Origin: Owenia fusiformis
Lineage: Eukaryota; Annelida; Polychaeta; Sabellida; Oweniidae
NCBI GenBank assembly: GCA_903813345.2
Contig: CAIIXF020000011.1
Span: 32,604,166 to 32,668,165 of the forward strand
DNA: 64,000 bases
Reading direction: 5' to 3'
A program made the translations under genes and the position numbers. The notes under the pieces were generated by a model that saw nothing but the letters and a program-made list of their open reading frames with translations, searched no databases and was not told the DNA's origin. This document shows, one piece after another, positions 37,257 through 47,589 of the stretch (its first letter is position 1; the number at the start of each line of letters is the position of its first letter).

Positions 37257-38501
37257 CCCAGGAGACTGTTTCTTGATCGGGCTCCTGAAGTTGAATTTAA
37301 AGATCACTTCAGATTACAAGTTTTGATCTCTGCAGTAAGATTCAAAATGAAACTTAACTGTTGTGTCATGTATTATTAAATGTAATGATCAATTGGAATG
37401 TAAGTTATGTTATGTATTACATCATATTTTATATATATCGGTATAAATGATGTAATAAAATAATGTTATGAACTGAATTATATGTTGTTATGTTCTCTTA
37501 AAGGCTACCCTCTTAAATATGTAAAGCATTTTATATTGTGAATCACACCATTTTATTAAATAAATGAATTACATCGTGTAAGCAGTCAGACTCAAGTTTA
37601 CTTTCATAATTATCTGAAAAATAGGAAACAACTGTTGAATGATTGAAGACGAAGCAGGACTCAATGAGTTGTTGGTGATTTATTGCAAGAGATGGTTTAG
37701 CCCAGTTTTAATGCTAGCATACAATCAAGTGAAATGAATCACTAACAAATCATTGAGTCTACAATTTTCCCTTATTAACCATCTGTAGTCGAATATAGCA
37801 TTGCTACACTGTGTTCTGATTGGCTGCAAAGTGATAGTGCATGAGAATGGATAATATACCTTCAAAGGAGATGTATCATAAAGTATTAGGAGTTTATTTT
37901 TAGGTCCATTAAATGTATCTTTGGTCCTCAACATATTATGGTCTTCTCATAGAAAATAGACTAAAAGTTTTCAAATGAATGATACCAATTTGACATGAAA
38001 ATTGAAGAAGTGAAGTTGTCTCATTATGGTTCATCTTTTCAGCATGAACTTGAAACATAAGACATTTTAACTTTTGGTGATAAAATATAACTATAAAAGT
38101 AGAACTCGATTGAATCACTATTAACTGAATGCGAAAATCACTGTTATTCTCTATTTATTTCATATTTATTATAAAGTTGAATTCCTATTCACACCTTTGT
38201 TATCATGTAAAATGCAATAAATTATATTTGTACAAAATATATTCATTATCTGTATTAAAATGGGTAATTAACAATCCCCTTTAAATACATTGGATCTAAG
38301 TTGCACATAATCGTTTTAGAAAATTTTCTATTATGAGGGCTGATATGGAAGCCACTTCATTCCTTTATTTAGGATGTGGGTCCAAATCTACAACATGTCA
38401 GTCCCAAAGGATCAGTTTTAGCTACTCGGGTGCTCCATAAAAGTCAAATACACAATTTGATCAATAAATGGGAAATGGTCCATATTTTGCAGCTTCATGA
38501 T
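37257..38501. other. 3' ends of two convergent genes
   Basis: AT-rich sequence with no coding exon. AATAAA at about 37455 and 37556 could end the mosaic gene's mRNA. On the other strand, TTTATT at 38364-38369 would be an AATAAA for the minus-strand gene. Confidence 0.5.
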
Positions 38502-41500
38502 TCAAGTCTTAGCAAACAAACTCTTTCCAGCCCCTAAATAGTTGGTCCAATTAGTGCTGATACATTTAGGCTCCTAGAAATAAAAATGGAATCATTGAAA
38601 AAAACTTTCATTTCATTGGCACTATCAATGGGTCTGTCATTCATACTGAAGGAAACATTGCACGAGTGCCTGGATCAAACATTTATATTGAAGGAAACAT
38701 CATGCAAGTGGCAAGTGCCTGGATAAAACGGTTATATTAGTTGAAGGAAACATCACAGTGATAGAGATTTACCCTTTACGTCACTACCAGAACTGGTGAG
38801 ATTCTATATTGTTACAGCCATCAATTTTTGGGACCAGCAGTTTTAGCGAACAGTTACGCTTTTAAGAATGACTCACCATAAGTTTTGCATTGGCCTTCAC
38901 CTCAGGCATGGTTAGGGGTATAGCTTGTATGGGAGAAGGAGACCTCTTCTCAATCAATGCTTCAGCTTCCCTATAAAATAATAAATTAGGGTCAAGGTCA
39001 TATAGAAATTTTACTTTGGGGTAATATTGGGGTCATGAGATGTCAAGGTCATTGGGGAGGTTAGAGGGACAGCTAATATGGAAGAGACTTTTCAAACTTG
39101 ATATTTCAGCCTCCTCAAATAATAACATTGATGTCAAATAATAATACTAAGGTCAATGCAAGGTTATTGTAAAGGTCAGGGCATGGTTAGTTATTGGGAT
39201 AACTTGTAAAAGCAGAAGGAGTTTCATTTCACCAGATAATTAACTTGCATCTGTGTTACAGATATTTTATACTCATAAAGAAAATGTTACCCATCTTGGA
39301 TATTATGCATACTTTTGTAATTGAAGCTCATGTGATGCATCAGTTCTCTTGCTATATGCAGAGCTCCCACTGTGCGTTGATTCCTTCAGAGATCCCAGAG
39401 ATTCAGCACGACCTTGTGAACTCAGCATTGTATGTTCTGCAGCTAGGTATTTATGCCATGATGGTGATAAGGGTTCCTCTTTTAGCCCACTCTGGTTGAC
39501 TATGAAGGGTTCAAATGTTCCTTCCCTGGTCTGGAATTGGTGATATAAAATTTGCTTAAACACTTGAAAGTATGAAGTTACATTTCTAAATTATTTTTTG
39601 CTTGATTTTCTATTTGAACAAATAATTTTAAATCTGTGGAAATGCTGATGTAAAAAGAGAGAACTAGATTCACTCCAAAACCCTGGCTTTAGCGTCGAGG
39701 TGTCATGTGGCAACTGGCAATGTGCAAGAAACACAGAATTCTTACCAGTTCTCTTAGACTTGTATTGTCCATGTCCATAGCAGCTGACAGTTCTGCCTGA
39801 GCTGCATGTTTGTCAAGAATTCTGGAAAATAAATTAAATATACACACAACCATATATAACAAGTAGGAAATATGACAGCATATTTTTTGTTAAATCATCA
39901 AACAGTAAAATTTGATAGTCAGTTTTATCAAACAGGTTCTAATGAAGTATCTGGCGTATAGAACAGCATTTTCATAAATGGGTCATATCATTGTTTGCAT
40001 TTGAAATATTTGGTCCTGATGTTAAGATTGAATAATACATACCTTAATGATGAGGCAGTGTTACTCATAGCATGTTGATGCATTTAATAATACATACCTT
40101 AATGATGAAGCAGTGTTACTCATAGCATGATGATGCATTTAATAATACATACCTTAATGATGAGGCAGTGTTACTCATAGCATGTTGATGCATTTAATAA
40201 TACATACCTTAATGATGAGGCAGTGTTACTCATAGCATGTTGATGCATTTAATAATACATACCTTAATGATGAGGCAGTGTTACTCATAGCATGTTGATG
40301 CATTTAATAATACATACCTTAATGATGAAGCAGTGTTACTCATAGCATGATGATGCATTTAATAATACATACCTTAATGATGAGGCAGTGTTACTCATAG
40401 CATGTTGATGCATTTAATAATACATACCTTAATGATGAGGCAGTGTTACTCATAGCATGTTGATGCATTTAATAATACATACCTTAATGATGAAGCAGTG
40501 TTACTCATAGCATGATGATGCATTTAATAATACATACCTTAATGATGAAGCAGTGTTACTCATAGCATGATGATGCATTTAATAATACATACCTTAATGA
40601 TGAAGCAGTGTTACTCATAGCATGAAGATGCATTTAATAATACATACCTTAATGATGAAGCAGTGTTACTCATAGCATGATGATGCATTTAATAATACAT
40701 ACCTTAATGATGAGGCAGTGTTACTCATAGCATGATGATGCATTTAATAAAACATACCTTAATGATGAGGCAGTGTTACTCATAGCATGATGATGCATTT
40801 AATAATACATACATTAATGATGAGGCAGTGTTACTCATAGCATGTTGATGCATTTAATAATACATACCTTAATGATGAGGCAGTGTTACTCATAGCATGA
40901 TGATGCATTTAATAATACATACCTTAATGATGAGGCAGTGTTACTCATAGCATGATGATGCATTTAATAATACATACCTTAATGATGAGGCAGTGTTACT
41001 CATAGCATGATGATGCATTTAATAATACATACCTTAATGATGAGGCAGTGTTACTCATAGCATGATGATGCATTTAATAATACATACCTTAATGATGAGG
41101 CAGTGTTACTCATAGCATGATGATGCATTTAATAATACATACCTTAATGATGAGGCAGTGTTACTCATAGCATGATGATGCATTTAATAATACATACCTT
41201 AATGATGAGGCAGTGTTACTCATAGCATGTTGATGCATTTAATAATACATACCTTAATGATGAGGCAGTGTTACTCATAGCATGTTGATGCATTTAATAA
41301 TACATACCTTAATGATGAGGCAGTGTTACTCATAGCATGATGATGCATTTAATAATACATACCTTAATGATGAGGCAGTGTTACTCATAGCATGATGATG
41401 CATTTAATAATACATACATTAATGATGAGGCAGTGTTACTCATAGCATGTTGATGCATTTAATAATACATACCTTAATGATGAGGCAGTGTTACTCATAG

Positions 41501-44500
41501 CATGATGATGCATTTAATAATACATACCTTAATGATGAGGCAGTGTTACTCATGGCATGTTGATGCATCTTTCTTAGTCGTTTTACAAAGTATTTCCTCT
41601 CTCTATCCCTCTGCCTTGCCTCCATCTTGGCTATCATCTACAACATTGTTAAAATATTCATGTTATGTGTCTCTGTTTCATAATGAACTAAACCCATCAA
41701 CTAGTATTAAAGTAATCATAAATTACATTTTTCCGAAAAATGGCAGCAATTTTAAATTGAGTGGGAATATTGAAAATTTCTTTTAGAGCAGATATTCTAT
41801 GCCCATAATGCATCAGTTGATACAATTTGAATCAAATATATCAATAGGTATTTGAGTTATTGTCCAGAGAGACAGACAGACAGATGGATAGGTTCACTAT
41901 ATCCCTCTTGAACTTGGTGGATTAATTACTAATGTATGTAGTATGTATTATATTCACTAATAGCTATTAATGACTATTAATGTATGGATACCTCATCAGG
42001 ATCTGGAGGTTTCTCACCCAGCTGAAGCCTGTTGCATGCTAGATCTGGCATTTCTACAGTAGGACAGAGTTTGTCAAGAGCAAACCCAGCAGCTCTGGCC
42101 TTCAATGTAGGATTCAATCCTCCCTAAAATAAATCAATATATTTAACACTGGAAAGATCTGGCATTTCTACAGTAGGACAGAGTTTGTCAAGAGCAAACC
42201 CAGCAGCTCTGGCCTTCAATGTAGGATTCAATCCTCCCTAAAATAAATCAATATATTTAACACTGGAAAGATCTGGCATTTCTACAGTTGGACAGAGTTT
42301 GTCAAGAGCAAACCAAGCAGCTCTGGCCTTCAATGTAGGATTCAATCCTCCCTAAAATAAATCAATATATTTAACACTGGAAAGATCTGGCATTTCTACA
42401 GTAGGACAGAGTTTGTCAAGAGCAAACCCAGCAGCTCTGGCCTTCAATGTAGGATTCAATCCTCCCTAAAATAAATCAATATATTTAACACTGGAAAGAT
42501 CTGGCATTTCTACAGTTGGACAGAGTTTGTCAAGAGCAAACCAAGCAGCTCTGGCCTTCAATGTAGGATTCAATCCTCCCTAAAATAAATCAATATATTT
42601 AACACTGGAAAGATCTGGCATTTCTACAGTTGGACAGAGTTTGTCAAGAGCAAACTCAGCAGCTCTGGCCTTCAATGTAGGATTCAATCCTCCCTAAAAT
42701 AAATCAATATATTTAACACTGGAAAGATCTGGCATTTCTACAGTAGGACAGAGTTTGTCAAGAGCAAACCCAGCAGCTCTTGCCTTCAATGTAGGATTCA
42801 ATCCTCCCTAAAATAAAACAAAATATTTGACACTGGAAAGATCTGGCATTTCTACAGTAGGACAGAGTTTGTCAAGAGCAAACCCAGCAGCTCTTGCCTT
42901 CAATGTAGGATTCAATCCTCCCTAAAATAAAACAATATATTTAACACTGGAAAAGCTCTCAAACACTTTGGATGTGGAGAGATTGAAATCAAAATGTAAG
43001 GTTGCATTTTCCAATCTTCTACACACTTTAAACTGTTCAATTTGGTGAGGAAGTCTCACAAATTGGATATTAATGCTTAATTAGGCCACATTAGGTAAAT
43101 AAACACAGATGTTTGATGTAGTATTTTCCAGGCTATGCTTTAAACTACACTTGCAGTGGACTGACAACAATTATCATGAAACCAAGTATACCTTATACTG
43201 AGACTGGAATTGTTGTGTTATAGCCCAGAGCTGTTGTTCTCTGGACATTGGCCTCTCCTCCTCCACAGTGTCTGTCACAACAGAGTGTGATTGGAGAACA
43301 CGTCTCTTATCTTCTATATGAGTGGACGTACATGTATCTCGAGCAGACCCATCAACATTATCAACAGAGTCAGAATCTGAAAAATTGATTTAAATTAAAG
43401 ATCAGGTAAATAATATACATCTAATAGACATGTTGATGAAATTTGCCTCAAGTTCAAGCATTTTCTGTCTCTTATCATTTTTAATTTAATTAACCTCATT
43501 TTAATTTAATCTGTACCCCTAGCCTAAAATTTCAGCCCTCACCCTAACCATTTCAACATTACACCATTACAGACTGCTTTCAGGTCAAATCATGAAAACT
43601 CAACACATTAAAATCATTAAAATGAACTCATCTAGCTTTAACATCAAATGTATCTGAAAGGTTTAATGTGTACACTGTACCTGTAACTGCTACAGCAGGT
43701 TTCTTGACGAAGTATGACCTGTAGACCTCTGGTTTCTGAATGTTCTTCCAGAATGCATCAATATCAGTCTGGGTACGAAGTTTACCTTGGTTCTTTAATT
43801 TTTCTTCAAGTTGTAAAATCTTAAAATGAAATACAGTATACATGTTCATCATTCAGCCCATAATGTACAAAGTGTAATACTATAGTAATAAAATTCATGA
43901 TGGAGAAATGCGTTATAACAAATGTATATTTTTGCTTATTTAAATCATTATATTATTAGGATAATATGGTAATTCAATTTCTGTTTATTTGATGATGGAT
44001 CAAAGTTCAATACCAGTGTTTCAAACCTTACAATTCAGTATTCATCAGTTGACAGTTAGTACAGAGATGATATGAAGTGCATGTTACATGTAATATAATG
44101 AGAACTTGTACCTTCCAAGCCTTTGTTTGATGCATGCTTTTCAGATAGGTGGAGTCGTGGTTCAACTTGTGGGCCTGGTGCCTTTTCTGAACTTTGTGAC
44201 TCCTCAGTTTCTGAGATTATAATCAACACTGATGTGATTATTTAAATATCTGAATCTTATTATACATATCTGCATAAAAGTGTAATGTACATGATATTAA
44301 GGACAGAACTAAGGATTATTTTTTGGAAAAGACAAACATGGCTTCTGATCCACAACTTAGCTTACCAAGAGATGAAAGATATTATACTTATGGGTTATTT
44401 CCATTAATGCCAATTGGACCTTATTTTGACATTCTTGTATCAATGTAGAATATTGATGACGAATGCTCAATTTTATATATTAACTCTAGCCTGAGTGAAC

Positions 44501-47500
44501 TTACATCTGCCTCTTCAGCCAGTTTGATTTTGTTCACCAAACTGTCAGTTTTCTTCTGAATTGACTCTCTCTGTTTCTCTATCTTCTTATTCAACATGCT
44601 CATATACTTCTTATAATAGATGTCTCTGATCTTGTGAGTCTCATCAAGGACATTCAGATAGTGCTGAAAAATATGTACATGTTTTTTTAAATTATTTTTT
44701 ATGACATCTATGTTCTACCTACAAAGATGGATTCTCCTACATTTCCCTAATGATGAGCTTGTGGGGAAGAGGGGGTCCAGGTCACAAAACTTCAGCTCAA
44801 TAACACAGTTTCATAGGTCTTCCCTTATTTTTTGGCTTCCATAAAAAACAATATTTTACTGCACTGACAACATAATTATAGGTTAACTTCTAGCTATTTA
44901 TAACAACATAACTATGTAAAACATGCATAATCATTTGAAGTATACCAACCTCTTGTTTTTCCTTTTCTCTGATATCATCATCATCTCCACCAAATGGTGT
45001 CATTAGCTTCCTTGATGCTGGTCTCTGGCGACTTTCTGACTTCTCTCGCATCCTCTACAAAATCAAAATGGTTAGATACTGTATTTGTATTGTAGATGTA
45101 GATGACATACTGTAGGTCTGGCCACAGTATCTATCTACATCCGCGATATCATTAGATCATGACAAAATTAATAATTTTTATTGTAATAAATGTTCAGGCT
45201 TATTTTCAAATTTCGTAATTGAATGCATTCTAATTAATTTATAAAGAGTTACTCCAAAAAACGTTATGCTTAATCCATCAAACATGGGATGGTCCTGGGT
45301 TAATTTGTCTTGCTTTTGTTATTTCACTTACCCGCTCTCTCTCTTTTTTAATGTGGTAGGGAACCTCCTCTTCAAAGCCATATTGTGTCAGTAAATTAGG
45401 TAAGGTTGTTTTGAATGTTTTTTTATTGAACTTAGACAGATCCAGTGACTCAACCTTCTTTGTGACATCATTTTGTTCTGTATCTGTATCTGTTTTCTTT
45501 TCTCCTTCCTAGAAATACACCGATACAGAAAGATATTAATGGAGTTCTCAGGGGAAGCTACAGACAAAATACTACTCTTGATGGCATGTATGGTTGTTTT
45601 TGAAAAATGGCCTTAATGTTTTGAGAAATTTAGCCACTGTTTCCTTGTTAAAATAATTCAACCAATTTTGTCTGTCTAGACAAACTTTGACATACAGTGG
45701 GGGGCATAAAGAATTACAAAACCTATGGAAATTACATGTTGTCGCATATGTAATAAATTCTTACCTCAGTGTATTCAGTGCTATATTTTCTCCGTCATAG
45801 TAAGTCCAGATATAGTGGAATTTGTGTCCATAATGACAAATAAGAACTTAAAAATTTGATGTGGAATTCACATGTTAATGCCGACTCTTCAAATGTTGAG
45901 GTGATTTTGGAGACAGATTACGCCACAATGTGGGTTGGCTCCCAGAATGCAACATGACATGTGTCAGCTTTCAAAATGCCATTTCGCCGTTTTGAAATAC
46001 GTCACGAATAAATAAGGTTACTTGATGTTGCATTCTGGGAGTCAATCCTCCTTGGATCACAAACATGGCGATTCATGAAAACATTAGTCCGATTTGGTAG
46101 GGATTTATCCATCATTTGCAGGTATGAGGCTTTGGATTCATTTATTGTGCTACTTAAAGTGGATGGGAATTATTTTTCTACCACTTGGGAGAGTTTGAGA
46201 CATGAAACTTAGAATTTAGCTCATTGTGACAACTTTTGAGGGTTGAGATTTATTTTTGTCCCCCACTTTAGACTGATAGACATGACAAATTCAGGGAGTA
46301 GATAATTCCACAGGGGTTTGGAGACCTCCGAATAGCCGAATAGATGTAGGCCTACCTACATGTACATGTAAATGTTACAAGTTCAACTTGTAGCCTAATA
46401 TAAGGAGACTCAGTTGTAGATACAAAGTTTATTGTAAGTTGTTGAAATGATGTGATTCATATACAAACGTTTATGCAATGACTCTTTAACTGAGATATAG
46501 TTACATTAGTTTAAGTTCATGAACTTAATATAAAAAATGAATTTTGAATTAAGGTCTCATGGAAGTTAACAGGAAATGACAAAACAAAAAATGACAAAGC
46601 CATGCTGGATTTTGAAAATTTTTTGAACCAAGATAACATAGTTCTCTTTGGACCTCCAGTCAGTTTAACTAGTTCCACATATCATTTACATGACCGGGAA
46701 CACAATTGAAATGGTCAGAATGACCATAAACATGATAGAATAACCTTTTCAGCCCTCTGAAAATGTGACTAAAAATAGCTAAGAGTCGGTGCTCAGGAAA
46801 GGTCACTGAACAGAATCTTTTGAATTTTTCAGAAAATGTGCCCAATATATTGCTCTAAATGATACAATTTAAAAAAAATTTGATATCATTCTTAGAAAAA
46901 GAAAAAAATGAAAAAAACTGAATTGAAAATCGATCTATTTTCCTTTTTACTCCAGCCATTATTGTTTCAGACGATTTTTTAAAATTTTAAAGATTGTATC
47001 ATTTAGAGCAATATATTGGGCACATTTTCTGAAAAAATCAAAAGATTCTGTTCAGTGACCTCTCCTGAGCACCGACTCTTAGCTATTTTTCAGTCACATT
47101 TTCAGAGGGCTAAAACGGTTATTTTATCATGTTTATGGTCATTCTGACCATTTCAATTGTGTTCCCGGTCATGTAAATGATATGTGGAACTAGTTAAACT
47201 GACTGGAGGTCCAAAGAGAACTCTGTTATCTTGGTTCAAAAAATTTTCAAAATCCAGCATGGCTTTATCATTTTTTGTTTTGTCATTTCCTGTTAACTTC
47301 CATGAGACCTTAAAAAAAATTAAAAACACCTGTCAAAATTCTGAAATTAGTTTTCCAATACGATTTTCTAAACATTTGTAAAGTGAAATATTACAAAATT
47401 ACACCTACAGTTTCTTTATGACTAGGAGTTTCTTCCGCCGTATCTCCTAGATTATTCAGTTCATCTTCCTCTGAGGAATCTTCATATTCGGAGTCACCCT

Positions 47501-47522
47501 CATTTTTAAGTTCGTCCGCCAT
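38502..47522 (-). CDS. Coiled-coil protein of about 559 aa, not recognised (thirteen exons)
   Basis: Exons in coding order: 47409-47522, 45332-45508, 44950-45054, 44505-44663, 44112-44210, 43681-43819, 43192-43376, 41992-42123, 41528-41637, 39746-39821, 39313-39530, 38877-38970 and 38502-38573. They sum to 1680 bp and keep one frame to TGA. The start is MADELKNEGDSEYEDSSEEDE, an acidic head. The middle is Lys/Glu/Arg-rich helix (KIRDIYYKKYMSMLNKKIEK, LNHDSTYLKSMHQTKAWK). The end includes KRSPSPIQAIPLTMPEV and NWTNYLGAGKSLFAKT. There are no signal peptide, TM or catalytic motifs. The exon 1 donor could be 4 bp further on with a matching acceptor shift. It may be a cytoskeletal or ciliary protein, but that is only a guess from composition. 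Confidence 0.75.
38985..39185. repeat. AAGGTCA-rich stretch, intron 11 of the coiled-coil gene
   Basis: AGGTCA-like hexamers recur, including two exact TCAAGGTCA sequences near 38993 and 39042. That nonamer is the binding consensus of ERR/SF-1-type nuclear receptors. It may simply be a degenerate interspersed repeat. Confidence 0.35.
40043..41582 (-). repeat. 55-bp minisatellite made of the exon 9 donor junction, 28 copies
   Basis: Each unit carries the last part of exon 9 (through GCCTCATCATTAAG) and the splice donor GTATGTATTATTAAATGC. Junctions fall at 41528 (the genuine exon) and every 55 bp down to 40043, exactly 27 steps with no net indel. Two units have AAT instead of AAG before GTATG. 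The array follows exon 9 in transcription order, so the pre-mRNA would contain 28 near-identical 5' splice sites. Confidence 0.93.
41691..41935. repeat. Divergent inverted copy of the 3098-3780 element
   Basis: Read on the minus strand it gives the same succession as 3098: a CCACCAAGTTCAAGAGGG-like start, GATATAG, a CTGTCTGTCTGTC run and GGTTTAGTTCA-type blocks. Much is diverged or deleted. It lies in intron 8 of the coiled-coil gene. Confidence 0.5.
42041..42953 (-). repeat. 114-bp minisatellite made of the exon 8 acceptor junction, eight copies
   Basis: Each unit has intron end, acceptor TTTTAG and the first part of exon 8 (GGAGGATTGAATCC through GAAATGCCAGATCT). Acceptors fall at 42123 (genuine) and every 114 bp up to 42921. 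Only the 42123 copy continues into the rest of exon 8 and a donor. The other seven run into intron sequence with a TAG stop in the exon frame. Confidence 0.92.
45933..46047. mobile_element. Short inverted-repeat element (MITE-like)
   Basis: GGCTCCCAGAATGCAACATG and its near-complement ATGTTGCATTCTGGGAGTC face each other over about 115 bp in intron 1 of the coiled-coil gene. There is no coding content. Confidence 0.45.
46553..47309. mobile_element. Fold-back transposon flanked by TTAA, 757 bp
   Basis: The left end is GGTCTCATGGAAGTTAAC and the right end is its exact complement. The arms pair for about 320 bp each around a diverged core of about 100 bp. TTAA stands at both junctions (46549-46552 and 47310-47313), the target of piggyBac and Kolobok superfamilies. 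It encodes no transposase, so it is non-autonomous. It lies in intron 1 of the coiled-coil gene. Confidence 0.8.
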
Positions 47523-47589
47523 ATTGACTGTTGCCAAAACAGTGTAACCCACAATGCATCAGATCTCGTAATTCATCGCGAGAACTGAC
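47523..47589. promoter_or_regulatory. Divergent promoter between the coiled-coil gene and UFL1
   Basis: Only 67 bp separate the two start codons. TAACCCACAATGCATC at 47545-47560 resembles the ZNF143/Staf site (CCCANNATGCA). TCGCGAGA at 47576-47583 matches the core of the TCTCGCGAGA element of housekeeping promoters. The CCGCCATATTG around the left ATG resembles a YY1 site. There is no TATA box. Confidence 0.6.

Noticed and set aside
36659..37276. Several open frames on both strands rich in Ile/Phe or Ser/Lys
   Set aside because: They are translations of the minisatellite of about 22-37 bp, with no splice support or protein-like composition.
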